Notes: generated from the letters alone by a model not told the origin. Counted from the first letter of the stretch, positions 32,226 through 43,876 are shown. The stretch: DNA of 64,000 bases from Asterias rubens (GCF_902459465.1 NC_047066.1:12155047-12219046); one strand, 5' to 3'. Numbers and translations: made by a program.

Positions 32226-33308
32226 ATGGCGAAACACTTGTTTTCTTGCCTTTTTCTGGTGGTTGCATGTTATTATTCGTATGGGCATTACTGCGGTAAC
32301 CGTATGCAAATATTTAAAGCTGTGGAAAACCGGGCACTCGTGGCGTCTTCATACCGTAAGCAAAGCGTCAGTTCTCGTATCCACTGTGTTCGTAACTGCC
32401 ATGCTGATTATCCCAACTGTAAATCGGTAAATTATGATGAAATTCATCACCTTTGTGAGCTGAATAATGCCACCACTGCCCAGTTTCCTGATAACTTGAT
32501 TACACACTTTGGTAGTGTGTACTACGATGGCAATATGGACACACCTCTCCTGTCCCATGCACACCCTGATACAACCGTCTCCCCTATGCCTCGTTACAGC
32601 AGCTGCCAGGAGCTTCTTGAGGCGGGTCAGAAAGTGAGTGGTGTCTTTACAATATTTCCTGCCCGGTTTGCTGATGGTTTGTAAGTGTACTGCGACATGG
32701 AGACTGATGGCGGAGGCTGGATCGTCATCCAGAGGCGTCAAGACGGCAGTGTTGACTTTTATCGCGACTGGGCCGACTACGGCAATGGTTTCGGCAACTT
32801 GGATGGGGAGTTCTGGCTTGGCAATACTAACTTACGCATCTTGACTGAGTCCGGCCCAATGTGGCAGCTGCGTGTTGATATATTGGATTGGAAGGCTGCA
32901 GAAGTTTGGGCTGTTTATGGAGATTTCAGGGTTACAGGAGAACAATTTCAGCTCCATGTCGACTTGTACAATGTTGAGAGTACAGCAGGTGATGCCCTTA
33001 TGTATACTCTAGGGCTCAACTCCCGATTCTTGAACAATGGTATGCTCTTTTCTACGAAAGACAACGACAACGACCAACGCTTTGAGGCAGACAAGGAAGC
33101 AGGCGATGAGCTCAACTGTGCCATCTTCGGAAAGGGAGGTTGGTGGTATAATAACTGCTACATGTGTAATTTAAATGGCCTTTATTATCATGGAGGAACC
33201 CTCTTTACAAATTCATCATTGTGGTTCAGTGGCAAGAAGCTCAAAGGGCAAAATTACGAGTATTTCTCAATAAAAGAATGCACAATGAAAATTCGGCTCA
33301 CGGTGTAA
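32226..33308 (+). pseudogene. FReD copy 5: full-length frame broken by a single TAA
   Basis: The frame runs from Met at 32226 (signal peptide MAKHLFSCLFLVVACYYS, unlike the other copies) to 33308, interrupted only by TAA at 32682-32684. All sister copies have CAA (Gln) there (DGLQVYCDMET). Everything after the stop is intact: GGWWYNNC, KDNDNDQRFEAD, terminal KIRLTV. From about 32300 to 32775 the DNA is nearly identical to copies 1, 3 and 4; before and after, it is clearly diverged. As read, it would make a secreted apple module of about 150 residues without a lectin domain. TTTGTAAGTG at the stop also looks like a splice donor. Possibilities: recent pseudogene, truncated decoy, or a base error. 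A poly(A) signal follows at 33431. Confidence 0.8.
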
Positions 33309-33430
33309 ACAGAGAAATGCGCGTCACACAAAAACATCGGGTAAATAATATGCAAGGCTCATTTTCTTTATTTCGAACTTATCAAACAGCAAGCACTCCT
33401 AGTTGCTCTTGTGGGGTCCAATGTTGTAAA

Positions 33431-33436
33431 AATAAA
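33431..33436 (+). promoter_or_regulatory. Polyadenylation signal AATAAA of FReD copy 5
   Basis: AATAAA followed at once by GTGTGGTC (GT-rich), 123 bases after the final stop. Confidence 0.5.
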
Positions 33437-34689
33437 GTGTGGTCATCTGCAAACAAAATGTTTTAATTTATTTATTTTTCAATCATCCATTTGAACAACA
33501 TTTTGAAATCTTCAAATTTACTCAATTGTTGCAGGTGGAATCTTCTTGTTCGTACCCGGCTGCGGTTGTTGTGTACATACGATAGCCCTATATTTTTTTC
33601 CTTTTTCAACAGACAATAATTGTTTTCATGTCAAAAAGTTTATATGAGTTAGGTTGGCCTACATCTGATTAGAAAATGGGCACAAGTTTGGGTTTTTGCG
33701 GGTGTGTAGTAGGGCGCCTATAATTTGTTTTTAAGCGGAACCATCCCTACATTGTGAATCATCCCTACTGATTTATTTAACGTACATCACGCTTTGTGTA
33801 CTTACTACCAGATTGATCAAGGCAGTAAACAGACAACCAGTTCAGTTGAGATTTGTTTCACAACAAAACTAGGAAAACTAGTCATCTCATGCGTTTTGAT
33901 CATAAGTGTTACCGCAGTTCACTCGTGAGTGTTGGTGACTTTGTTTTTATCATTATTATATTATAGTGCATGCGCAGTTCAGTTATTGGTGTTGGGGAGG
34001 TACACATTCTTCTCACACGCGACGGGAAGCCAACACGCATGCTCTACGCCCGGTACATGCCTGGAACAAGCCCTCTCTCTTCATCATTGTTGGAAACATC
34101 AAAATTATCACATCAAAAGCATTTTGGACTGTAACAGTTTTACTCTGGTAATTTACAATCCTGAAAGACCAGATTTCGAAATGGGGCACCGGTGGTGATT
34201 GGGAGCGGGGGCTCGGTCAGGGGACACTTGCCCCCCCCCCCCCCGTTACATCACTGATGACTAAGTTAGTAAATGTATTTTTCTTTGTGCGGTGTCTCGT
34301 GTTGTGACTCCGCATTGTACATGATACCGCGTTCGATCAATTCGTGCGCAGGAAAAATAAGCTCGCGCAAGTTAACAATTCTACTGGAAGAAACGCGTCT
34401 CACACATGACGTTCTGATTTAAAATGGTTTTGCCACCAACGTTTTGACCGATGGTTTTTGGAGTCAGCAAATAATGAACACGAGAATGCATCTTTGAAAA
34501 CTTCACTCGATATTTTAGTGTCAGAGTGCAGTGGAAATATAATTCGAGGTTTGTTTCAAAGATCATCAAAAAGCGTATAAGAAGTTAGTTTATAAACGAA
34601 TTCCAAATATTGAAATCGTAAATAATAAAGCTTTCATGTTTAAGGTTTTTCTTCGGGTTTTTTAAAGGGCAAGGTCCTACTTAATATTA
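33437..34689. other. Intergenic between the FReD and TRIM regions
   Basis: No gene recognised. It has a C-run at 34230-34244. Open frames at 33929-34198 give Cys/His-rich translations with no family resemblance. Confidence 0.35.
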
Positions 34690-35690
34690 TATTCGCTCGA
34701 CTTTCATAACACGTTTTCGAGCAGTTCACAACTTTATTTAAAGTAACACTTTATCATACTAATTCACTTTGAATTAACTATTATGTGAAATCTTTTTGTG
34801 TGCAACTTTTTTTTTTTTTTTTATCGGTGTTGTAAAAGTTCAACACTAAACCTAACTACTTGGCAATGATATCCTACCCTTCAAGCACACCTTTGTTTAT
34901 TAATTTTAATCATTTTTAATCGATGGTTGATCCAGAATTCAATAACATATCTTGTAATTTATCAAAAACCATAATATTGAATAATTTCGAGCGTGACTAG
35001 TATCAAGAAACACTATTCAACTCTCTTGTATACAGTATTTTGCCTTTAGTAAACAATCCCATGTACACCCGAAAATGTTTAATTCCTGGCAGTCTGGCAG
35101 TCAGGAGCCATAATCATGTTGCTATTATAATAATAATAATGATCCGCACTCGGAAATTTAATTTTATCATAAACCTATTAGAGCTTTTGCAAACTTTGTA
35201 AATATTAAACGCTCGGCAGATTATATGCTATATTTTTGAATGTCTATTTTAAATTAAAATTTTACCTGTTTTTTTCCTTGAAGTGGTGGAATTTAACTTT
35301 TATTCAGATTTTATGGATTATCTTTACTTAAAGGAGCTAGGTCGAGTTTTTTTGTCAAAATTCGTTCAGGAGTAAAAAAGATTTAAAAACAACAAATTAA
35401 AAAAGTTTTTTTTTGCAAAAAAAAAAACGGGCCATGCACTCTAAGGTATAGTTATACCTCTCATTTTAATTATGTTGTCGTTTTGAATATTTTAATTATT
35501 ATTAATCAACGATTGATTAAGAATTCAAAGACAGATACTGAAATCTATCAACAAATCTTACCATTGAAAAACATTGAGTAATGTTGAAAACATCAACTCA
35601 TGTTGTAAGTAAACGGCCTTTATGAGTAGCCCTGTGAACCAGAAAATGGTTATTTTTTGGCAGTTTGGATCCATCAATGATGCATAATCT
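34690..35690 (-). repeat. AT-rich dispersed repeat family F, inverted
   Basis: TGCAAACTTTGTAAATATTAAACGCTC at about 35190 is the inverse of the motif at 4931 and 5089. ATCGATGGTTGATCCAGAATTCAA and CAGTTTGGATCCATCAATGAT segments recur at 36640, 37610 and 59380. Confidence 0.55.
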
Positions 35691-35711
35691 AAAATTATCA
35701 ATACGTATACT

Positions 35712-35970
35712 CTGAACACTATTGATAATTGTCAAAGACCAGTCTTTTCATTTGGTGTATCTCAACATTATGCCTTAAATAACAAACCTGTGAAAATTTG
35801 TGCTCAATTGGTTACCGAAGTTGCGAGATAATAATGAAAGAAAAAAACACCCTTGTCACACGAAGTTCTGTGCTTTCAGATGCTTGATTTCGAGACCTCA
35901 AAATCTAATTCTGAGGTCTCGAAATCAAATTCGTGGAAAATTACTTCTTTCTCGAAAACTTCATCACTTA
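35712..35970 (-). mobile_element. MITE-like family A copy, 3'-truncated
   Basis: GAACACTATTGATAATTGTC to ACTTCTTTCTCGAAAAC, then breaks off before the GGGAGCCGTTTCTCACAATG segment. The central hairpin is perfect. Confidence 0.8.
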
Positions 35971-36974
35971 CATCTGACCTAGATATTATAAAATAGGGCA
36001 GGCCAAATGGGACTCAATTTTGTTTTTTTGGAGTAGCCTATAGCCCAGAAGCTGTTTTTTTAACTCTGTAAAATATTAAATGCTTTGCTATACTATTATG
36101 CTGTAATTGCTTTTATGTATATATTTTAAATACATAAATGATTTCTTTTTTTCTGTTTGAATGATCGACACGCACTTTTTATTAAGATTTGGGGGTTTCG
36201 TTATCTTATCTTAAATTTAAGGAGTAATGTCCGGTTTTGCTGAAATCTGTTGTCAATGTTCGTTTAGAATTTAGTTTCCTAAACATAATGATGACGAAGA
36301 AAAAGAAAAAAAAAAACATTAAAAAAACTTTACAAGATTGTTGACAATTTGAAAGCATTTATCTGTATGGACGTATTGATGAGATTAGTTTTTTTTGTAA
36401 CATTTTAATCTAAATGAGATTAGATTTAAACAATAAATAAAATCACTGATTGATCCAGGGCACAGAAAGAGTAAATTTAAATAACATAAGCTTTCATTGG
36501 TGGATAAAACCAGTGAAAAAAGGTAGATAAATTCGACAGATCTAGATAATGAATACTCTTTAAGGTGTTCACAAAAAGGCGATTATGTATTTTATTTCAA
36601 CAAACTGTTGCCGTTGAGTTTTGATTTACTGGCCAGTCTGGATCCATCAATGATTTTCATGACCTCACTCGAGGGTTTATTATTCATCTGTTATCATATT
36701 TTAAATGGCTTTTAAAGTGGATAATAATGTCATTTTGTTTCTTAGAGTGTGCAGTATAGTTTTAATTATTGAAAGTGCCGTTTCGCATTACTGGTAGTTC
36801 CGTTTTAAATTTGAACAGCCAAAGATTGCAGAAAACAATAACACTTTTTAAAATTACAAAACACTCGACTTGTTTTCACAGAATGGACAGTTTTTAGTAC
36901 AGCCTACAGCTCATGTAAAAGGTCAAAAACCAAAAGGAGTCTTTTACCCCGAAACAAAACGTTTATGAAATTGG

Positions 36975-37173
36975 CGGCACCTGCTGCTAAAATACGGGAT
37001 TCCAACTGCCTTTATATAATTGGTAAAATGATGGTTAGACTTGTTGCTTTAGCATGACAAAGGTCTTTGGTTTGAATCCAAAGCTGAATGATATGCCTGT
37101 GGATTTATGTTAATAGACTCCAGGAAAGTAATGTATGAGTATTCACTGCGCTTTCATCGATATGAGGCCCCCC

Positions 37174-37212
<39 letters not shown>
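36975..37212 (+). repeat. tRNA-derived SINE with poly(A) tail
   Basis: B box GGTTTGAATCC at 37069-37079, the same tail as the SINE at 19825 (GATATGCCTGTGGATTTATG), ending in about 37 A at 37176-37212. The intact A tail suggests a recent insertion. It is absent from segmental copy 2. Confidence 0.7.
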
Positions 37213-37213
<1 letters not shown>

Positions 37214-38343
37214 AACATTTAAACAATATTTAGTGCTCTGAAAAAAGCCGATATAACAAGATTGATGGAAAGTTGTAAAAGTTGAAGTTGTGTATATGCA
37301 CCTTGTCATTGAGATGCACAGAGTATAATTTGATTGTAATTTGAGTATAAGGTAAAACTATGTTATACAAAATGATAATACCTTAACAATTGTATGATAA
37401 TTCATTGATTGATCCAGCGTGAATAAAAAAAAAATAACAATAATAAAATAAAATTATTGATAATGAAAACACTTGAACATAAAAGTGGATGAATTGGATC
37501 GACCAGGACCAATCTAAACTCACTGTAACAAAATTCTTAAAGGTGAATATGTATTTTAATTTAAAAACAAACTCTAGAAAAATTGTTATATTCGCCTTTG
37601 ATTTACCGGCCAGTCTGGATCCATCAATTATTTTCATGAACTGGATCCATCAATGATTTTCATGAACTCACTCGAGGATTTGTTAGTAATCATATTTTAA
37701 ATGGCTTGATGTGGATAATATTGTCAATTGTGTTCTTAATTGTGCAGTAGTATCATCCGTAGAAAGTACAATTTCGCTGTTTGGTAGTTCCAACTTACAA
37801 TTACATAACCAAAGATTGCATAATTTTCAAAGATTATCAATTTAGTAACTTTAAAACCAATTGATACAATCTCAGTTAGTGAATATTCCAGGAAATTTCT
37901 TTGAGTGTCTCGGGGATAAACACCCCGTTTAAAGACACACACTAATTTTAGAATCAAAGAGCAACACCGCAATCTTGCTCCATTTAAAAATCTGATCAAA
38001 CTTGAAAATAATAAGTTTCCTGGAAGACATCGAGTTTAAAATCTAAAAGCAGGGTTGGAACTACCAATGGTGTTTGTGAACAAAATGTGAACGTCGGTAA
38101 AATAGCGGTGTAAAAAAAAACTGACTTTCAGATCATACCTAATAATTCCCACTTTGAGTTCAAATATTTTACAACTTGTAAATATATACTGATCGCAGTA
38201 CTGGCTGCATTGATGAAATAAATACATTGATACATGTCAGGTATATTTTGCTTCCAAACAACCCGTGGATTATTTCTTAAGTGTCATTTTAATTTGCAAA
38301 TGTTGTAATTGTGTTTAATTATGTACGGTATAGAACCATCGCG

Positions 38344-38659
38344 TTTAAAGGACGTTGCCTTAGACCGGTCGAGTTGGTCTTTGAAAAGGAATTTTAACCG
38401 TTTGCTATAAAATGCATATGGTTAGATATATGCCTCGAAATTACGTGGTTTTCCTTTTACCTCGTCGACTAACACGGGCGACCGTGTTAGTTCGCAAAGC
38501 AAAAGGAAAACCACGCAACTCCGAGGCAAATTTATGTGGATTATTATATTCTACTATAATTAAAACATCTTTCCAACCATATGCATTTTATAACAAACGG
38601 TTACAAAATGTTTTTTTTCATAGACCAACTCGTCTGATCCATGGCAACGTTTCCCTTAA
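38344..38659. mobile_element. Palindromic element family B, copy 2
   Basis: TTAAAGGACGTTGCC to GGCAACGTTTCCCTTAA. The centre is shortened (ACTAACACGGGCGACCGTGTTAGT). Shared with segmental copy 2 (60055), so it predates that duplication. Confidence 0.8.
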
Positions 38660-40278
38660 ATGTTCTCCTGTTCACTCTCACCACACAGCCTCTTGCCAAA
38701 ATCCACAATAAACAATGTACATTTGTTACAGAGGAAACAAAATACAGAACGACCTTTCCTGCCCTTCATAGTTGGCGCCATGGCATACGCCAAAAGCAGG
38801 CTAAACTTTGAGAGATATTTTACAGCTTGAGTGTTTTGGCTTGACCGACAGACATGAGTAATTATTAATTAAAAAAGGCAACAATTCCTTTAACTTTTCA
38901 TAAAAGCATTGTCTCACCAAAGAGGCAGTTCATAAAAAGACGACGCTCATATTTAGTTTTAAAAAAATCAACCTGTCGCGTGTGCAACGATGGGACAAAT
39001 GCAAGAAGATTTGATGTTTCAGAAGAAGGCTATTGCTGCTGGTTTACTTATATTATTCAACAGACTGTAAAGGACCATCATCGTATTTCAAACCTACCAT
39101 GTTCGTCTCAGCTAATATGGATGTTTATATATTTGCGTCAACAGCGTCTTGAGAAATTAAAGGGAACAATGCTTTCTTGACGCACATTAGTCCACTCCCC
39201 AATTCATTCTATAGTGACAATAAGGTCAATGTTATTTTAATGACAAGTCTGGGATGGACAATAATAACCGCCGATCCAAAACAATCTTTTTAAAAACAAG
39301 TGATTGCGACCCCCCCCCCCCCCCCCACCACCCCCAGCACCACCCCTCTTATAACATAACGGGTTTGGGCTTCACGTGCTCGGAATGCTGGTCAGCTCTT
39401 ACGGAATGTTGCAATACACTAGCGCATCTCTGCCACATTTTTCTCAGTTGTCTTAAGCGAATAAAATAATATTTCTTGCAACTATAGCAATAACACCAAT
39501 CAAAATTTAAAAAAACAAGACTTCTTCACAAGTAAATGCACTGAAAATATAGCAATTATAATTAATAAAGCTGGTTAACTTACAGTCAATCCATTAGTGG
39601 TTCTGTCGAAAAGTCGTGTTTGCAGATATGTTGGTGACAATTTTCACCCTGCTCAATGATTTGGTATCAATGATATGGCTCAATGATATGGCTTAAGATT
39701 TGAGCTGACCATAGAGTGCCGACACAACTCTATCTTCAGCGTTGCTGGCACATCGCGAATACAAGGTGGATTAAAGCAGACGAGCAGAGTGGCTTGGCAG
39801 TACGACATTATTGCTGCTGTTGTTGGATCCAACACCCTATAACAATTACACGTCGGAATGTTTTTCTGGCTATCTACTTTGCATAATCACTTTGCATAAA
39901 TGGTTACTTCCCTGGACCAGGGTTACATAACCTAGTATATATATACCTGAAACACTCTTGATAAAGGAACAAGGGAATAACTAAACCTCTATATACCCAA
40001 ATAAGCCTAATATTAATTAGTTTATTTATTAATACAGTTTATAAATACAGAAAACTATACAGGCAAAATTCAGCAATTTTGTGACAGGTTGAAAGTTTCT
40101 GTTCTTAGTGGGATAGGTGCAGTGGATTCGGGTATAAAGCCCGTGTGGTAAACGCTCACTTCCCTTAAAGGCACTGGATTCTATTGATAAGTACTCACAC
40201 TAATTGAAACATAACAACTCACTCTGCTGATTCTGAAACTTAGTCCAGTGCCCCAAACCGCTTTACAACGGGATCACT

Positions 40279-40667
40279 TAAAGAAAGGCAGTGACACTAT
40301 TGGTAATTACTCAAAATAATTATTAGCATAAAACCTTACTTGGTAACGAGTAATGGGGAGAGGTTGATAGTATAAAACATTGTGAAAAACGGCTCCCTCT
40401 GAAGCGACGTAGTTTTCGAGAAAGAAGTAATTTTCCACGAATTTGATTTCGAGACCTCAGATTTATAGTTTGAGGTCTTGAAATCAACCATCTAAAATAA
40501 AATCACACAACTTCGTGTGACAAGGGGTGTTTTCTTTCATTATTATCTCGCAACTTCGACGACCAATTCAGCTCAAATTTCAACAGGTTTGTTGTTTTAT
40601 GCATATGTTGAGATACATCAAGTGAAAAGACTGGTCTTTGACAATTACCAAGTGTCCAGTGACGTTA
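40279..40667 (+). mobile_element. MITE-like family A copy in segmental copy 1
   Basis: TTAAAGAAAGGCAGTGACAC to ACCAAGTGTCCAGTGACGTTAA. It is the uninterrupted counterpart of 62057-62885 and gives the empty site for the insertion there. Confidence 0.85.
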
Positions 40668-40924
40668 ACGTATATTATTACGAATTGCCTTAGCCAACAA
40701 GTTGTGGTGCAATAACTTGACAACAACACTCGTAAATTCTATTCATTGTGACTATAGTATACAGATTATTATAGTGTAGACCAGCCAAATCCCATTGAGA
40801 TGGTTTGTACCCATGTTGCCCTTTGGATAGTGCGTATGATTTTGTGATACATCTGGAGCTGATACCCCTCCATCCATGATCCATTTATCCCATATTTACA
40901 TGCAGCAATGTATTATTACGATGC

Positions 40925-41298
40925 ATTTAAAGACACTGGACACTATTGGTAATTGTCAAAGACTAGTCTTCACACTTGCTGTATCTGAACATTGCTTAAA
41001 ATAACAAACCTGTGCAAGTTTGAGCTCAATTGGTCGTCGAAGTAAAAGAAAAAAACACTCATGTCACACGAAGTTATGTGCTTTAACAAGGTTGATTTCA
41101 AGACCTCAAATTCTAAATCTGAGGTCTCGAAATCAATTTCGTGGAAAATTACTTCTTTCTTGAAAACTACGTCACTTCAGAGGGAGCCGTTTCTCACAAT
41201 GTTTTATACTATCAACCTCTCCCCCTTACTCGTTACCAAGTAAGGTTTTGTGCTAATAATTATTTTGAGTAATTACCGATAGTGTCCACTGCCTTTAA
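40925..41298 (-). mobile_element. MITE-like family A copy, inverted
   Basis: TTTAAAGACACTGGACACTA to TAGTGTCCACTGCCTTTAA. It has the same position and orientation as 63147-63518 in the second segmental copy. Confidence 0.85.
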
Positions 41299-41441
41299 TG
41301 AGAATTGGTTCACATCTATAATCAGCTTGAAATCAGCCACTCCTCAGTCTCAAAGTACAAGTGTATAGAAAAGTTCGGGAGACGCAACCACTTAATGTGC
41401 AGATACAGAACACTCAATGTACAGCACACTTGACTTGACTG

Positions 41442-41693
41442 TGACGTCATTGGATCTATAATTAGGACAGGGGATTTTTGTTTTTCAAGGATAGGCGAGC
41501 AATGTACCAATATTTCAAGTGCAGAAGGTATCAGTGTGTGTACGCATCATTGTGAACAGACCTACTCACACACCCAGGTACATATCCGTGCACAGAGTAG
41601 TTGTGGATGTTAAAACACCAGAAGTCACAACTTGTTGGGTAAACTGACGACGAGGGACTTCGAACGACATCAATATCGCATACAATAGTAAGT
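41442..41693 (+). promoter_or_regulatory. TRIM-A promoter and non-coding first exon
   Basis: A perfect CRE-like TGACGTCA (41442-41449) lies 7 bases before a TATA-like CTATAATTAG. A splice donor GTAAGT at 41688 ends a short non-coding exon. An acceptor TTTTTGTGCCAACAG ends at 42627, 13 bases before the ATG. The same arrangement recurs before TRIM-B (52992-53226) and at 63651-63901. Confidence 0.6.
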
Positions 41694-41885
41694 ACATGTT
41701 TTATAGTCCCTGAAATGTAAGGGTGTGTGGCAAATTGTTATTTCTGTGATTGTTGTCAAATAGTGAACCGCAAGGGAATGTGACGTGGTAACATTTGAAC
41801 CAATGTCGATGTTGGTGGTCATTCCATTTTGTCAATATGATCAGTGTTCTTGTGTGCCAGTCAGAAGCCAATGCCAGACATGCCA

Positions 41886-42240
41886 ACTAGTACGTTTTTC
41901 CCGTATTTCGTACGGGTTTTTGTAAAAAAATACGGGTGTACGGGTTTTGCAAAAAAAAATACGGTTTGAGCATCGCCACCGCAAAAGTACAATTTTATCC
42001 CAGTTGGCCGTCGTGCCCTTTTTTTAACTCAAGTTCAATATTTTTTTATTGACACAAATAAGTTTTCGGCCGACTACTTACGGCCGATAATGATTATCCA
42101 GTGAACTCTATTTTTTCACGGGGGTATTCCTTATTCAACTTTCACCACACATCGAGCGAGCGCAACGGAGATTCCCTCGCATCCATCATTGCATGCTAAG
42201 CAAATTGTTGTGCTTAGCAGCTCTATGAAATTGGGCCCAG
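41886..42240. other. TRIM-A 5' intron, ACGGG hairpins
   Basis: About 41895-41965 has repeated CCCGTATTTCGTACGGG / ACGGGTTTTTG words that can pair. The rest of the intron is unrecognised. Confidence 0.35.
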
Positions 42241-42401
42241 TCTTCTCACTTGGTGTATCTCAACATATGCATAAAATCACAAACCTGTACAAATTTGAGC
42301 TCAATTTAGTTGTCACACGAAGTTGTGTGATTTTACAAGGTTGATTTCCAGACCTCAAATTCTAAATCTGAGGTCTCGAAATCAAACTTGTGGAAAATTA
42401 C
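42239..42401 (-). mobile_element. Family A fragment in the TRIM-A 5' intron
   Basis: CAGTCTTCTCACTTGGTGTA to GTGGAAAATTACT, with the central hairpin but neither end. Confidence 0.75.
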
Positions 42402-42640
42402 TCGCTGCCCCTTTATTCCCTTATTATGTACCAGAAGAGGGCAGCAAGTTTTGAAGCCCGTGATAAAATCGTATTTGAAATGACGTGCACAACTGGTCAT
42501 TTAGGACCTACGTCCTTAATGAGTAATAACGTGGTCCAGCAGACTGAACACATGAATGATGCAACTCTGACTCAATAATACGAGTACAGATCAAGTACTT
42601 AAAAAACAAATGTTTTTGTGCCAACAGGGAAAGCTAAGAG

Positions 42641-43876
42641 ATGGCTGCCAGTAGCACAGTCCATTCAGTGCTTGATAAGATCAGTAAGGATCATCTAGAA
42701 TGTCCAATATGCACCAATCGCTTCATCAATCCAACAATGCTAGACTGTCTACACAGCTTCTGCTGCACATGCCTCAAGGTGCTTCACCAAAAAGATCCTA
42801 ACAGCTCCATCCTTCTGTGTCCTCTGTGCAGAAAGAAAACAACACTAGAAGACAACAAGGTTGACAGTCTACCTAAGGACTTTAAACTCAATGCCCTGGT
42901 GGATGAGTTTACTGTTCAGGAGCAACTCATGGAGGGTCATGGGTCACAGATCAAATGTCAAGTCTGTAAAAGAGATCATACAGCTATTTCAAGATGTTTT
43001 GACTGTGACAAATTTATTTGTCAAGAATGTCAACAAGTACATGAATATTTTGTGACATTGGAATCACATAAAATCTACTCACTTGCTCAACTGCAATCAG
43101 GTGTAGTAACCTACCGCAGTAAAATCAGGAAATACATTCCAAAGTGTGGCAAGCACAGTGATCAGACTCCGAACATCTACTGCAACACATGCCAGAAGTT
43201 AGAATGCACAACTTGTACCATTCTTGATCATGCAAACCAAACACCAGACTTCACCGGAATACCTGAGGCTTTAGACAAATGCAAACAGGAAGTTGCAGAG
43301 CTGGTTGCAAAAGCTGAGAAATGCAAGGCTGATATTGAAACTGCCATGGAACAAGCTAGTGAGTCTCGCAAGAAACTGGAATCTTCATATGCTGAAACCA
43401 TACTGAAAATCTCCCAGAAGGCTGCCAAGGAGAGCGCAAGGATCACTGAAGAGGAAAAGCAGCTGAAGCAAGAGGCAGAGAGTGTTTACAAAGACAGAGT
43501 ACAGACATTTGAAACTGCAGAGGCAACCAACACAAAAGAAGTGACCCAGGTAGAGCACAAGCTGGATGAAGTGAATCAGTTCATGACCCAAGCAAGCTCT
43601 CATGAGATTATGGATTTCAAGCTGAAACTTATAAACAATCTTGATGAACTAACTAAGATACAAGGCGAGATCGTGTCTGACAGGCTTTCCTTTCTTGAGT
43701 TCGAAGAAGGTGAAAGGTCAGTGGGAAGACTGGTGCTGGAAGATGAGCAACAAGCTAATACAAAACAGAAGTGGAAACTGCATGAAGGTTTCAGCAAATT
43801 TGGCCTCACAAACTTAAAAAATGCAAGGTCTGTTGCAGCTTTCTCCAACAATGAAATAGTAGTATTAGATACATGA
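42641..43876 (+). CDS. TRIM-A: RING, two B-boxes and coiled coil, ending at an in-frame TGA
   Basis: 411 codons from Met at 42641. RING finger with Cys21, 24, 36, His38, Cys41, 44, 60 and 63 (E3 ubiquitin ligase type). B-box 1 with Cys106, 109, 119, 122, 127, 130 and His134/143. B-box 2 with Cys169, His172, Cys181, 184, 189, 192 and His197. The last zinc His of B-box 2 is changed (HANQTPDF here, HANQRHDF in TRIM-B), which may weaken zinc binding. A long Glu/Lys/Ala-rich coiled coil (about 210-360) follows. The TGA at 43874-43876 stands where TRIM-B has CAA, and the NHL-type propeller continues in frame after it. As read, the product is a tripartite-motif protein without its substrate-binding propeller. 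By family it is cytoplasmic, possibly in innate immunity or RNA regulation. The coding part is intron-free. Confidence 0.85.
   Translation: MAASSTVHSVLDKISKDHLECPICTNRFINPTMLDCLHSFCCTCLKVLHQKDPNSSILLCPLCRKKTTLEDNKVDSLPKDFKLNALVDEFTVQEQLMEGHGSQIKCQVCKRDHTAISRCFDCDKFICQECQQVHEYFVTLESHKIYSLAQLQSGVVTYRSKIRKYIPKCGKHSDQTPNIYCNTCQKLECTTCTILDHANQTPDFTGIPEALDKCKQEVAELVAKAEKCKADIETAMEQASESRKKLESSYAETILKISQKAAKESARITEEEKQLKQEAESVYKDRVQTFETAEATNTKEVTQVEHKLDEVNQFMTQASSHEIMDFKLKLINNLDELTKIQGEIVSDRLSFLEFEEGERSVGRLVLEDEQQANTKQKWKLHEGFSKFGLTNLKNARSVAAFSNNEIVVLDT

Larger units (their letters stand above)
36262..41960 (+). repeat. Segmental duplication, copy 1
   Basis: Collinear with 58985-64000 with many small differences. 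This copy has an extra about 0.9 kb (about 36720-37600), including a SINE and a second version of the GGATCCATCAATGATTTTCATGA segment. It contains family B (38344), two family A copies and, at its right end, the TRIM-A promoter and first exon. Confidence 0.8.
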
